A stretch of 64,000 bases of DNA from an uncultured Brachyspira sp. (GTDB lineage Bacteria > Spirochaetota > Brachyspiria > Brachyspirales > Brachyspiraceae). Below are positions 31,889 through 42,571 of this stretch, piece after piece. Each line of letters begins with the position of its first letter. Position 1 is the stretch's first letter. Below the pieces are notes generated by a model. It had not been told where the DNA came from. It did not search any database and saw only the letters and a list, made by a program, of their open reading frames with translations. The translations under genes and the position numbers were made by a program. Location: the NCBI RefSeq assembly GCF_944393015.1, contig NZ_CALXYQ010000001.1:1-64000 (forward strand), read 5' to 3'.

Positions 31889-34648
31889 TTAATGAACCTC
31901 TCCCCAGCTGTTTCCTTTATGTATATCAACAGTTATAGGCACATTAGTTTTTACTGAATGCTCCATTATCTCTTTCATTATAGTCATAGCCTTGTCAGCC
32001 TCTTTTTCAGAAACTTCTACTACTAATTCGTCATGAACTTGCATAACTATTTTTGCAGTTTTCAAATGATTTTTAAACTCTTTATGTATAGCAACCATAG
32101 CAACCTTTATCATATCAGCAGCACTTCCCTGAATAAGAGTATTTAAAGCCATTCTTTCAGCCTCATTTCTAGCCATAGCATTTGAAGAATTGATAGTCTT
32201 TGATAAATCCCTAATTCTTCCGCACATAGTTCTTACAAAGCCCTTATTTCTTACTTCCTCAACTACTTCCTCACAGAAAGGCTTCACTCTTGAATATGTT
32301 GAAAAATATCCTTTTATAAAATCCTCTGCTTCTTTTCTTTTTATTCCTAGCTCTTTTGAAAGTCCGAATGCTGTTTTACCGTAAATAATAGAGAAGTTTA
32401 TTATCTTAGCAATATTTCTCATTGAGGCAGTTACATGCTCTTTACTCACAGAATATATTTTCATTGCTGTTTTTCTGTGAATATCATCATTATTTTTGAA
32501 TGCTTCCACTAATACAGGATCATTACTGAAATGTGCCAATAATCTTAATTCTATTTGAGAATAGTCAGCAGCTATAAGTAAATTGCCTTTTTCAGGTATG
32601 AATGTATTTCTTATCTCTCTGCCCTCTTCACCTCTCACCGGAATATTCTGCAAGTTAGGTTCTGATGATGATAAACGTCCTGTAGCTGTTACAGTTTGAT
32701 TGAATGAAGCATGTATTCTTCCTGTTTTTTCATTTATCAAAGTAGGGAACACATCAAGATAAGTATTTTTTAATTTTGCATATTTTCTATATGTAAGCAT
32801 GTATTCTGCTATTTTGTATTTTTGGGAAAGCTCTGTTAATACTTCTTCATCAGTTGAGAAACCTGTTTTAGTTTTTTTAGTTGGAGGTATTCCCATTTTA
32901 TCGAATAGTATATACTCAAGCTGTTTAGGAGATTGTAAATTAAATTCTTCTCCTGCTTCTTTATATATTTTTTCTTTTGTCTTTTCTAATAGTGAAGTAT
33001 ACTCATCAGATAATGCTTTCATTTTTTCACTGCTTATATAAACACCGTCAAATTCCATATCAGCAAGTACGCTAACTAAAGGCATTTCTATATTGAAAAA
33101 TAATTCTTCAAGATTATGTGTTTTAAGTAATGGAGCAAAACATTCATAGAATCTAAATGTTACATCAGCATCTTCACAAGCATATTCAACAACATCTTTT
33201 AAAGGTGCATCTAATAATGTCTTTTTAGCATTATCAGTTAAATCGCCGTATTTGATTGTATTGTATGAAAGATATGCCATAGCCAAATCGTCCATATTAT
33301 ATCTTCCTCTTGTAGGATTAATCAAATATGCAGCAACCATAGTATCAAAGTACATATTTCCTAAACTTTTGCCTATAGCTCTCATCATCTTGTATTCATA
33401 TTTAAGATTATGACCTATAACCTTTATATCTTCTTTAGCTAAAGTATCAAATACAAGATTCATACATTTATCTTTATCAATATTTGTTCTTCCGCTTAAA
33501 TCTAAATAAAATGCTTCATTAGATCTTATAGCAAATGAAATTCCTATAATAGTATCTTTAAAAGTATCAAGTCCTGTAGTTTCAAAGTCTATACATACAA
33601 GCTTTTTACTGTTAATATCTTTTAAAAGATTTTCTAATTCTGTTTCATTCTCTATTAAATAATAGCTAGCCTTATTATCTTTAGCACTAAGTATAGGACT
33701 TTCTTCTTTTGCGGTATCATTGTTATTTGTTTTTTCATCAGATATTTTTACTTTATCATCTTTTTTGGAAGAACCATATATATATGAATTGATTTTATCT
33801 CTTATCTGTTTTAATTCTAATTCATCTAATATTTTATTAACTTCATCAATATTTATTTTACTGCTTGCTATTTCATTATAATCTAAATTAAAATCTTTAA
33901 TATCTCTTTCAATGGTAGCAAGTTTATAGCTCATATATGCCATATCTTTTGATTCTAACAGTTTTTCCTGTATCTTACCCTTAATAGAATCAATATTTTC
34001 ATATATACCGTCTAAACTTTTATATTCTTCAAGAAGTTTTAAAGCAGTCTTTTCACCTACTCCTTTAACTCCCGGTATATTATCTGAAGCATCGCCCATA
34101 AGAGCAAGTAAATCTATTATTTGATTAGGATAAACCCCTCTCTTTTCTTTAACAGCTTCCGTATCATACTCCATTAACTCATTATCTTTATTGCTGGCGA
34201 CCACTCTTACATCATCGCAAACAAGCTGAAGTATATCTTTATCAGGAGAATAAATTATAGTTTTTATATTCTCTTTTTTATTTTTTTCTGCAATAGTACC
34301 AACTATATCATCAGCCTCATAATTCTCAAGTACTATTCTAGATATACCTAAAGCATCTATAAGATTATAAAGTATAGGTATCTGACTTCTTAAATCATCA
34401 GGCATACTCTCTCTATTCTCTTTATACTCTTTATATATTTCATTTCTAAAAGTTTTTCTTGAGCTGTCCAAAGCTATAGCAACATATTCAGCAGGATATG
34501 TATTTATAAGTGAGAAATAAGTTCTCATAAAACCGTTAATAGATGAAACATTCTGACCTTTAGAGTTTAAAAGAGGTCTTTTCAAAAAAATAAAATGGTA
34601 TCTGTAAAGTATACCGAATGCATCGATAATAAGAAATGTTTTTTTCAT
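31889..34648 (-). CDS. polA: DNA polymerase I
   Basis: 919 residues with all three domains. 5'-3' exonuclease/FEN (1 to about 290; LLALMGDASDNIPGVKGVG helix-hairpin-helix). 3'-5' proofreading (about 330-500) with its acidic set intact (CIDFETTGLDT, GHNLKYEYKM, YACEDADVTF). Family A polymerase (about 540-919) with DYSQIELRLLAHFSND, RNIAKIINFSIIYG and QVHDELVVEV. Used in Okazaki-fragment maturation and repair. SD GGAAA. Confidence 0.96.
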   Translation of the reverse strand: MKKTFLIIDAFGILYRYHFIFLKRPLLNSKGQNVSSINGFMRTYFSLINTYPAEYVAIALDSSRKTFRNEIYKEYKENRESMPDDLRSQIPILYNLIDALGISRIVLENYEADDIVGTIAEKNKKENIKTIIYSPDKDILQLVCDDVRVVASNKDNELMEYDTEAVKEKRGVYPNQIIDLLALMGDASDNIPGVKGVGEKTALKLLEEYKSLDGIYENIDSIKGKIQEKLLESKDMAYMSYKLATIERDIKDFNLDYNEIASSKINIDEVNKILDELELKQIRDKINSYIYGSSKKDDKVKISDEKTNNNDTAKEESPILSAKDNKASYYLIENETELENLLKDINSKKLVCIDFETTGLDTFKDTIIGISFAIRSNEAFYLDLSGRTNIDKDKCMNLVFDTLAKEDIKVIGHNLKYEYKMMRAIGKSLGNMYFDTMVAAYLINPTRGRYNMDDLAMAYLSYNTIKYGDLTDNAKKTLLDAPLKDVVEYACEDADVTFRFYECFAPLLKTHNLEELFFNIEMPLVSVLADMEFDGVYISSEKMKALSDEYTSLLEKTKEKIYKEAGEEFNLQSPKQLEYILFDKMGIPPTKKTKTGFSTDEEVLTELSQKYKIAEYMLTYRKYAKLKNTYLDVFPTLINEKTGRIHASFNQTVTATGRLSSSEPNLQNIPVRGEEGREIRNTFIPEKGNLLIAADYSQIELRLLAHFSNDPVLVEAFKNNDDIHRKTAMKIYSVSKEHVTASMRNIAKIINFSIIYGKTAFGLSKELGIKRKEAEDFIKGYFSTYSRVKPFCEEVVEEVRNKGFVRTMCGRIRDLSKTINSSNAMARNEAERMALNTLIQGSAADMIKVAMVAIHKEFKNHLKTAKIVMQVHDELVVEVSEKEADKAMTIMKEIMEHSVKTNVPITVDIHKGNSWGEVH

Positions 34649-34692
34649 AATATTTCCATAATTGTTTTTTAATAGATTACATAACTTAATTA

Positions 34693-36051
34693 TTATCGTA
34701 ATTTTGCAGAAACATTTACAAAATATTCTCTGCTTGATATAGGATAACCTTTAATAGTTTCATACTTAACATCTAATACATTCTTTACACCAAATTTTAA
34801 TGATATATCTTTGTTAAATACAAATGAACTTATTATATCAAATGTGGTATAAGACTTATCAACTTCAGATTTTGTTGTATTATTATATTGATCCCCTATA
34901 TATTGTACATTAAAAAGTATGCTTGATTCAAAATCCTTATTTCGGCTATATATATATTCCAAAGATGTATTAAACTGATGCCTTGGAAGTCCCGGCAAAT
35001 CATTATTATTTACACTTACATTATATAAATTCTTACCGACTAAATATGAATAATTACCTTTTATTCTTATAGTTGAACTAATATCTTTTATTGGTATATT
35101 AAATATTATACTAGTTTTACTTCCTTGAGTTGTAAGATATTGATTATTATTTGTAAGCAAATCTTTTTTAGAACTTACAAAATATAAAGCTTCCAAAGTA
35201 ACTATATCATGAGGCTTTATAGAAACACCTATATTTCCTCCTTGATAAAGATTTTGATTTTTTATATTATTTGTATAACCTTTGTTGAGCATAGCAATAT
35301 CTGTCTGCATATTAACAAAATATTTACCAGTTAAACTTATTTGTTTCACTGGATTTACTTTAAAATTAACATTCCCATTCACATAAGATCTGAAATCTGC
35401 TGTTTTACTTTTCTTACCGCTGAATCCTCTTTCCTCCCCTGAAGTATCCAAATTAAAATTTAATGAACTATTATTCTGATTTTTTATATTATATTCAAGC
35501 AAATTCATTTTACCAGAAGATTTACTTTCATTGGTTTGAGTTTTTACATATTTAATAGTTTTATCCGATTCAATCTTAACATCCCTTGATAATTTTGTAT
35601 ATAAAAGCTCTTCAGATTTAGAATACTTCTTACTTAAAATATCATATACTATTCTTCCTCTTGATGCATAATAATTAATATTTATTGAATCTATATCATC
35701 TTTATTATATAAAAATAAATATATTTTTTTTTCATCATTATTAAGTACTTTACCATTTAATATAAATGTAGACTGTGAATATACTGTTTTATTTTTTATA
35801 TCTATATTACAATATTCTTTTATAAGCTCTGCCATATTTTGTGATTTAGATGATTTTATTTGACTTTTTCTTATATATATTGATTTATCCAAAAGAAATT
35901 GTTTTTCTTTATGAGATGCCTGAATTTCGTTTGTCTCTTCTTGTATAATTTCGTAATCAAATGTATTTTCATCTTCATACGGAATTTCATCTTCAGCATA
36001 AATAGGAAAAGACAAAAATATATATAATAATATTAATAAAAAAGCCGGCAT
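34693..36051 (-). CDS. Compact TonB-dependent receptor-like outer-membrane protein
   Basis: About 452 residues. Start 36051 gives a clean signal peptide (MPAFLLILLYIFLSFPIYA) with SD ATAGGA; the longer TTG-started frame does not. Residues about 75-140 look like a minimal plug (ELIKEYCNIDIK, TFILNGKVLN, DSININYYASRGRIVYDIL). The rest is alternating beta strands ending LKFGVKNVLDVKYETIKGYP...VNVSAKLR, the TonB-receptor C-terminal signature with final aromatic/charged strand. It is about 200 residues shorter than usual, so either a small-barrel variant or a non-TonB porin. No TonB box is certain. Confidence 0.65.
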   Translation of the reverse strand: MPAFLLILLYIFLSFPIYAEDEIPYEDENTFDYEIIQEETNEIQASHKEKQFLLDKSIYIRKSQIKSSKSQNMAELIKEYCNIDIKNKTVYSQSTFILNGKVLNNDEKKIYLFLYNKDDIDSININYYASRGRIVYDILSKKYSKSEELLYTKLSRDVKIESDKTIKYVKTQTNESKSSGKMNLLEYNIKNQNNSSLNFNLDTSGEERGFSGKKSKTADFRSYVNGNVNFKVNPVKQISLTGKYFVNMQTDIAMLNKGYTNNIKNQNLYQGGNIGVSIKPHDIVTLEALYFVSSKKDLLTNNNQYLTTQGSKTSIIFNIPIKDISSTIRIKGNYSYLVGKNLYNVSVNNNDLPGLPRHQFNTSLEYIYSRNKDFESSILFNVQYIGDQYNNTTKSEVDKSYTTFDIISSFVFNKDISLKFGVKNVLDVKYETIKGYPISSREYFVNVSAKLR

Positions 36052-36149
36052 ATTTTTAATTCCTATCTCATTTAACAATGTATAAACTTAAACCAATAAA
36101 ATAGAAATTTGAAAAATTAATAGTTGTAAAGCAAATTTACAGATAATAA

Positions 36150-36593
36150 TTATTTCAATATATTTTTTATAATTCTGAATGCTTTGTAAAATTCGCTGTC
36201 ATAATTATATGTAAAAGGCTCTTCATTTGGAAATAATAATATAAATCTAATGATGTATACGATTATAAAAATTAATAACATAGAGATTATAATATAATTA
36301 TTATGATAAATATAATTTGCTATCTTTAGTCTTTTTTGAAAAATTACTACAAAGAAAATAATACTTGGAAATATGAATAATGGATGATAATAAAAAGCTT
36401 TTTTGAAATTTAATTTTAAAACTTCTATATGTGCTCTAGTCATTCCGCAGCCTGGACATGGATATCCTGTAACATTTCTAATCATACACAATCTATCTAT
36501 TGGTATATAATATTTATCAAAATGTTTATTGCTGTCATAATTTATAAAAAATGCTAAAAAAGATATTAATATAAGTTTTAAAATTTTTGTCAT
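36150..36593 (-). CDS. DUF2752 membrane protein
   Basis: 147 residues. The hallmark PCPGCGMTRA (about 45-54) follows a first membrane segment, with further membrane segments at about 70-86 and 98-118. DUF2752 proteins are small inner-membrane proteins of unknown function; the two Cys suggest metal or disulfide chemistry. It is 98 bases upstream of the TonB-like receptor gene on the same strand, possibly one unit. No SD. Confidence 0.82.
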   Translation of the reverse strand: MTKILKLILISFLAFFINYDSNKHFDKYYIPIDRLCMIRNVTGYPCPGCGMTRAHIEVLKLNFKKAFYYHPLFIFPSIIFFVVIFQKRLKIANYIYHNNYIIISMLLIFIIVYIIRFILLFPNEEPFTYNYDSEFYKAFRIIKNILK

Positions 36594-36629
36594 AATATTA
36601 GATTATTATGTTTTTAAATTAAAACTATA

Positions 36630-37013
36630 TTATACATATTTTTCCATTTGATTATATATAATATCAGCAAGACCGAAAGTTTTTGTTTTTGAGAATTCTT
36701 TTGCATATTCATCATAAAGCATATCCTCAAATATCTGCTCAGCCATACCTCCATCTATTAAACCGCTTTTATCAACAGTCTTTCTCATCTCTTTAAGCAT
36801 TTGATTAATCATCAAAGCTTCAAAGTCTTCAGATACTTGTCTTAAACGTTTTTTTTCAAATTCTTTATTATATTTGGATATTGCATTATTTACATTTTCT
36901 GTTGGAGTTTCATCTATAGAAAATTTAGCATTTCCATATTGTTTTTTAGCGTTCTCTAATTTAGTTAAATTAGCACTGCCCATACTTAAATTATATTTAT
37001 CAGTTATATTCAT
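36630..37013 (-). CDS. FlgJ-like rod-binding protein (N-terminal domain only)
   Basis: 127 residues. The C-terminal half has the rod-binding signature SEDFEALMINQMLKEMRKTV, then GGMAEQIFEDMLYDEYAKEFS and FGLADIIYNQM. Enteric FlgJ adds a muramidase domain, absent here as in other spirochaetes. It should cap or guide assembly of the periplasmic flagellar rod. SD AGGAAAG. No other flagellar genes are adjacent. Confidence 0.85.
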   Translation of the reverse strand: MNITDKYNLSMGSANLTKLENAKKQYGNAKFSIDETPTENVNNAISKYNKEFEKKRLRQVSEDFEALMINQMLKEMRKTVDKSGLIDGGMAEQIFEDMLYDEYAKEFSKTKTFGLADIIYNQMEKYV

Positions 37014-37089
37014 AATCTTTCCTATAGTAAAATTATAAAATTATATCATTAATTATATCGGAAATCATTAAAATTATATTAGCAATAAA

Positions 37090-37122
37090 AAAGTCTGAAC
37101 CCTATTAAAAGATTCAGACTTT
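37090..37122 (-). terminator. Terminator of the chemoreceptor gene
   Basis: AAAGTCTGAA/TTCAGACTTT, 10 bp stem, 13-base loop, immediately after the chemoreceptor stop. Confidence 0.8.
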
Positions 37123-37138
37123 ATATTTTTATCAATGA

Positions 37139-40033
37139 TTACCAAGTTACTATATATTCAGTATAAATATAACCTTTACTTATAGACTTAGTCATTTTTA
37201 CCTTAGAACCATTAGGATATTTAAATCTAAATATGTTTTTTATTATTTCATCAAAATAAGTTTCTATCATAGAATCATAATTAGGGAAATAATGAAGATG
37301 GTAAATAATACGCTTCTTCTCTGCTTTAACTACTTCTACATGTATATTTTTAAACATCTTCTTAGTAAAGTTAACAAATACATCTGCCAAAGCATTCTTT
37401 TTTGCAATTTTGATGAATACTTTTTTTATAAAACTAAATCTTTTAAAATCATATCTAGCTTTTTGTCTAATACCTTCTCTAGCTCCGTCATAAAACTCAT
37501 CCATTATTGAAGTCATAGGTATAAAACAAGATGTAGATAAAGGATATTTCTTTCTAAATTTAGTCTTTTTCACTTCTTTAAATATGTTTTTACATTCATC
37601 AGGCATTTGATCTAAAAGAGTTTGGAATTTATCTTTTCCGAAAGTAGCTATAACAAATCTATAAATACTTTGTACGAATGCCTGTCTGCTGTATGCTCTA
37701 TCGCCTTCATTAATAATTTTTATTTTCTCTTTAATAACATCTTCAAAATCTTTTATGACATAATTAGACATTTCTTTTTCTAACATATCAACTGAATCAC
37801 TGGCTACATTAGAAAGCTGTTCTATCTCTTTTATAAGACCAAATACATTTCCTATTTGATTTCCCATATCCTGAGTCTTAGAAACTATATCATCACTATT
37901 TTGTGATACAAGCTTCATAGCCTCATCATTTTTCTTAGAGAAATCAGAAAGATTTACTAAATCATCTTTAGCTATAGATATTCTTCCATGTAAATTTGTA
38001 TATTGTTCTTTAATCTCTTTAACAGCATCATACAAACTTTCTATAGATACGCTTATCTCTTTTGTAGAATCATATTTTTCATCTGCAACTTTTTTAACTT
38101 TAGTCATAGTATTAACAAAATTTTGAAGCTTCACTAACATATCTTCTGTAGTTACTATTCTTTCTGTCATACTAGACATAATCTGATTCATTTCTTTTTC
38201 TATATCTCTTAATATTTTCCAAGCTTTTTCAGACTGTAAATTTGTTGTAGTAGCTAATTTTCTAATCTCTTCAGCAACAACTGCGAATCCTTTACCTTGT
38301 TCCCCAGCATGTGCAGCCTCAATAGCAGCGTTCATCGCTAACATATTTGTCTGCTGAGATATATCAATAGTAGAATTTACGAAGTCAGTAATACCTCTTA
38401 TAGAAGTTATTAATGATTTTGTAATATTTTCAGTTTTTACTATTTTTTCTTTACTGTCCTCTGCTAAAGATACAACATGTTCAGATTCTTCTTTAGCCTT
38501 ACCAACTGAAAGAGATACTTCCTGCATATCTTTTTGCATAGTCATAGTTAATGAATTAATTTGATTGATACTTACAGACTGATCATCAATCTTACTTTGA
38601 AGATTATTAGTCATATCATCAATGGAAATCAATTCAGCCAAGCTAGAAGCTATAATCTTATATATTTCTAAATTACTAGTTTCTACATGTTTAAATTCTG
38701 TTTGCTGAGATGATATATTATCTATTATCATACTTACAGATTCAGTCATAGAACCAGCTGCTTCAGATATATCTACCATCTTAACTTTTAAAGCATTACT
38801 TTGCTCTTTTGATACTTTAAGAGTTTTTGATACGCTTGAGAATACATGCTGAACCATATCAAAAAATATTCTTATCCAAGTACTTAAATCTCCAAGAGAG
38901 TCCCTAGAATGAATCTTACTTACATTAACAAATATATTATTATCAAATACTCCGGATTCTAATTCCTGAGATATTTTGTCTAAAGGTTTTAATGATATAG
39001 GAATAGTAATATTTAAAACCACTATTATAACTATAATAGCAACTATTAATATAGTAAATATTGTATTATTAGTTGTTACCAATACATTGTAGAAGAAGCT
39101 TGTAGGAACATACATAAATATATTGTAAAAACCATTATCAAACTGTTTGAAAAATAAAGTATATGTATTATCGCCTACTTTATAATTCTCTCTTATTCTA
39201 GTATTAGTATAGAATGTTGTATTATCTATTGCATTGTTAATCCATTCTATATCTTTTAAATCACTTAATATATAATTGGCATTATCATGATAAACTATCT
39301 TTTTATTTCTAGAATCGAATATAACAGTATTGAATGGACCTGTTTTTACTATATTAGTAAACATCTCATGAACTATTTCTAAAGAAACATCTGATAGAGA
39401 AACTCCTATAAGATTATCATTAATACTTGAATATATAGGAGATGAGAAAGAAATAACTTTTTGAGGCTTATCAATATTCTTTAAATATGGAGAAGAATAA
39501 TAAATAGTTCTAGGTCTTTTAGCTTCTCTATTCCAATTCTCAGGAAGAGCCAAAGAATAAAATTCTTCTTGATTATAATTATCGTTAGCTGTTTCTATTT
39601 TAGGCTGCATATTACCTGTGTTGCCTACATCATACAAATATAAAGAGTAAAGTCCTCTCATATAAGGATTATTATTTATGATATCTGGTTCAAAATAAAT
39701 ACCATTTGCTATAACATGATGCAAACCTAATTGAGATTTATGGAATCTATATATTATTTTTCTTAAATTAGTAGCAACATCTGTAACACTTCCTGTAGAG
39801 TATAAATCATAAGATACTGTAGCTATATCTGATAAGGAAACAGTACCTACAGTCGTTGAAGTGAATATATTATCAAAAGTAGAAGATACATCATAAAAAT
39901 AGTTCTGCGAAATATTCATAGCAGAATTATATAATGCTTCTCTATTTGTTCTAGTATTTATAAAAATTGTTGGTGATAATGCTAAAATTACAACTATAAT
40001 AACTAATAAAAGTACCTTATTTTTTAGACTCAT
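37139..40033 (-). CDS. Methyl-accepting chemotaxis protein with novel C-terminal domain
   Basis: 964 residues. Membrane segment about 6-26, a large periplasmic dCache-like sensor (about 30-320, with [17 protein letters not shown]), second membrane segment about 328-350, HAMP-like region, then the signalling coiled coil (about 420-760) with the conserved tip [20 protein letters not shown] then AEEIRKLA. Unlike ordinary MCPs it continues about 195 residues: an alpha/beta domain ([20 protein letters not shown] ... [13 protein letters not shown]) that I cannot assign, in size and layout like DUF2378 or heme-NO-binding-fold proteins. No CheR-binding pentapeptide at the end. SD AAGG. Confidence 0.9.
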   Translation of the reverse strand: MSLKNKVLLLVIIVVILALSPTIFINTRTNREALYNSAMNISQNYFYDVSSTFDNIFTSTTVGTVSLSDIATVSYDLYSTGSVTDVATNLRKIIYRFHKSQLGLHHVIANGIYFEPDIINNNPYMRGLYSLYLYDVGNTGNMQPKIETANDNYNQEEFYSLALPENWNREAKRPRTIYYSSPYLKNIDKPQKVISFSSPIYSSINDNLIGVSLSDVSLEIVHEMFTNIVKTGPFNTVIFDSRNKKIVYHDNANYILSDLKDIEWINNAIDNTTFYTNTRIRENYKVGDNTYTLFFKQFDNGFYNIFMYVPTSFFYNVLVTTNNTIFTILIVAIIVIIVVLNITIPISLKPLDKISQELESGVFDNNIFVNVSKIHSRDSLGDLSTWIRIFFDMVQHVFSSVSKTLKVSKEQSNALKVKMVDISEAAGSMTESVSMIIDNISSQQTEFKHVETSNLEIYKIIASSLAELISIDDMTNNLQSKIDDQSVSINQINSLTMTMQKDMQEVSLSVGKAKEESEHVVSLAEDSKEKIVKTENITKSLITSIRGITDFVNSTIDISQQTNMLAMNAAIEAAHAGEQGKGFAVVAEEIRKLATTTNLQSEKAWKILRDIEKEMNQIMSSMTERIVTTEDMLVKLQNFVNTMTKVKKVADEKYDSTKEISVSIESLYDAVKEIKEQYTNLHGRISIAKDDLVNLSDFSKKNDEAMKLVSQNSDDIVSKTQDMGNQIGNVFGLIKEIEQLSNVASDSVDMLEKEMSNYVIKDFEDVIKEKIKIINEGDRAYSRQAFVQSIYRFVIATFGKDKFQTLLDQMPDECKNIFKEVKKTKFRKKYPLSTSCFIPMTSIMDEFYDGAREGIRQKARYDFKRFSFIKKVFIKIAKKNALADVFVNFTKKMFKNIHVEVVKAEKKRIIYHLHYFPNYDSMIETYFDEIIKNIFRFKYPNGSKVKMTKSISKGYIYTEYIVTW

Positions 40034-40112
40034 AGAAAAAACCTTATATTAAATAAAAAATTACTGCTTAAATTATCGGATACTTTTTTCTTATTATTAA
40101 GAATGATATATA

Positions 40113-41726
40113 TTATTTTTTCAGAAACTTTCTTGATAATCTGCCTTTAAACATACTAATAAAGGAAACAAAATCATCATTTCTTAATATAATGTTCATT
40201 ATAGAATAAACAACAACTCCTAATAATATTACTATAAATACTTTTAATATAAAAAATATCCTAGAATCAGCATTACCAGATAACAAATAATATTTCATAC
40301 CATAGACAGAAGCAGCCATAAATAAACTAGCAGCCAATGTCTTCACAACCTCAATTTTTTTATTTATTATCGATTTCACTGCCATTCTCTTTATAAGCAA
40401 TACATATAGTATACAAAAAGATACAATATTTGCAACAACACTTGATATAGATATTCCTATAATATCGAATTTAAATATATAAACACATAAATAATTACTA
40501 ACAGCATTAATAATAAATGTAAAAAATGCTACATATACAGGAGTTTTCATGTCTTTCATAGCATAAAATGACTGTACAAGTATTCTATAGCTTGCCACAA
40601 AGAATAATGATATAGATAAATATCTTAAAGCACTAGATACTAAATATGTAGATTTTGAAGAAAAAGCACCGTATTCAAATATCATTCTTACAATTTCTCT
40701 GCCAAGTACCACAAATCCAAAAGTAGCTGGAATAGTAACTAAAGCAACTAGCCTTAATGAATACCCTAAATTTTCAACAGCTTCATCTTTTTTATTGTCA
40801 GCTATTAATTTACTTAAAGTAGGAAGCATAACAGTCGCCACACTTACAGCAAAAACACCTAAAACAAATTCATGTATTCTAGTAGCAAAAGTAACAGCTG
40901 AAACCCTGCCCTCTCCTATAGCACCGGCAAATGCAGTAGAAACAAGCAAATTTATCTGATATATGCTGGCACCGAAAATACCTGGAGCAAATAATTTTAT
41001 CATCTTTATAACATAAGGTTCTTTAAAATGAAAATAAGGCTTAAAACTAAAACCCTGTTTATGTACAAAAGGCATTTGATAGGCAAATTGTACGAATCCT
41101 CCAAGCAATACAGCAAATGCGAATACATAAGCCATATTATTGAAAAAATTAGGAAGAAAGAATTTAAAAAACAAAGCCATAGATATAATTACAGTATTTA
41201 AAAGTATAGGGCTTGCCGCAGATATTGAATAGTAGCCTCTTATATTAAGCACACCCTGCATCAAAGCCGCCAAAGATATAAATAAAAGATAAGGAAACAT
41301 TATTCTTGATAAATCCGATGCCAGATTAAGTGCTTCTATATTATTATGTGCTGATTTATAAAGTATTTTTACAAGCAAAGGAGATATTATTATTCCAATA
41401 CCTACAACTACTATAAGTATTAATCCTAATAATGTAAAAACCGCCCTAAAAAATTTCTTTGATTCTTCTATACCCTTTTCTTTTTCAAGTTCAGTAAATA
41501 CAGGTATAAAACTAGCTACCATATTACCTTCAGCAAATAATCGCCTTAAAAGATTAGGAAGTATAAATCCTATTGCAAAAGCATCTGCTATGAATGTAGT
41601 ACCAAGCAAAGCTGCCTGTATTTGATCTCTTACAAGCCCGAATACTCTGCTTACTGTAGTTACCAATGACATTTTTAATGATGATTTAGCTATCTTTTCT
41701 TTACTTACTGTTTTATTCTCTGACAT
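40113..41726 (-). CDS. murJ: Lipid II flippase MurJ (MviN)
   Basis: 537 residues, about 14 membrane helices (MOP superfamily). MurJ motifs: SRVFGLVRDQIQAALLG, ADAFAIGFILPNLLRRLFAEG (Arg residues of the central cavity), SFIPVF, LASDLSRIMFPYL. It flips lipid II to the periplasmic side for wall synthesis. SD GAGG. A promoter from the inverted repeat element at about 41943-41971 points towards it with a long leader. Confidence 0.93.
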   Translation of the reverse strand: MSENKTVSKEKIAKSSLKMSLVTTVSRVFGLVRDQIQAALLGTTFIADAFAIGFILPNLLRRLFAEGNMVASFIPVFTELEKEKGIEESKKFFRAVFTLLGLILIVVVGIGIIISPLLVKILYKSAHNNIEALNLASDLSRIMFPYLLFISLAALMQGVLNIRGYYSISAASPILLNTVIISMALFFKFFLPNFFNNMAYVFAFAVLLGGFVQFAYQMPFVHKQGFSFKPYFHFKEPYVIKMIKLFAPGIFGASIYQINLLVSTAFAGAIGEGRVSAVTFATRIHEFVLGVFAVSVATVMLPTLSKLIADNKKDEAVENLGYSLRLVALVTIPATFGFVVLGREIVRMIFEYGAFSSKSTYLVSSALRYLSISLFFVASYRILVQSFYAMKDMKTPVYVAFFTFIINAVSNYLCVYIFKFDIIGISISSVVANIVSFCILYVLLIKRMAVKSIINKKIEVVKTLAASLFMAASVYGMKYYLLSGNADSRIFFILKVFIVILLGVVVYSIMNIILRNDDFVSFISMFKGRLSRKFLKK

Positions 41727-41942
41727 ATTGCCTCTATTATAATATTTATTAAATTATAACTAAAATAATAATTTATTATTGTTGCTAGCAATAAACTAGC
41801 AAAAGATAACTGAAAACTAAAATTATCAGCTGCTCGTTTATCACTTTAAAAAGTTCATAACATAATTAATATTTAATTTTATTAATTTTACATAAAAATC
41901 TTGTTAATTATAACAGTATATCAAACATATAATAAAAAGCGA

Positions 41943-42180
41943 ATTTATACTAAAATTTTTAAGTTTGTCAATTTTTTTATTGTTATTTTTCTAGCAAGTG
42001 TACATAGAAAGAAACATACAAAGTCGATTACAAAATATGCCAACGAAATACATCTATGGTGTTATCAGCCGAAAGTGTAAGCACAAAATTAGTACTAAAC
42101 AACATTAAATTTATTTTACATGTAATATAAAATATTAAATTTAAGTTGAAATATATAGCATTTACAATTTGCTGGCTATA
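41943..42180. repeat. Dispersed promoter-ended repeat, degenerate inverted copy R2
   Basis: At 41949-41971 the element's right end appears inverted: TTGACA on the minus strand, then about 16 bases to TATAAA, facing murJ. Inside, GTGTAAGCACAAAATTAGTA and TTACATGTAA are inverted versions of internal blocks in the other copies. The far end is too decayed to place. The rest of 41727-42571 is AT-rich with CAATACCAT/ATGGTATTG (42215-42256) and no gene. Confidence 0.5.
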
Positions 42181-42571
42181 TATACTTATACACAAATACA
42201 TACTCTGTATATAACAATACCATAATTACTTCAATATAAAAAGAATCATGGTATTGCATAAACATGCATAATGGAATATAAATACTAAAATATAAAAACA
42301 AACTATAATTTTATTTTTGAATAAATTACAGTTTTTTAAGTATATATTATCAATTTTTTATATGCTTTCTCCAAAAGTGACTGCTATCATAAAAGACTTT
42401 ATTCAGTTGCAGTAAATACTCAAATACTACAGATTTAGATTTTATACATATAAAAAATATATTCTTTTAAGAATTTGAAAATAACATATATCATAATAAT
42501 AAAAATTCAAATTTGATTAAAGAATAAAAATATATTATACTAATCAAAAAATTTATAAACGGATAACTATA

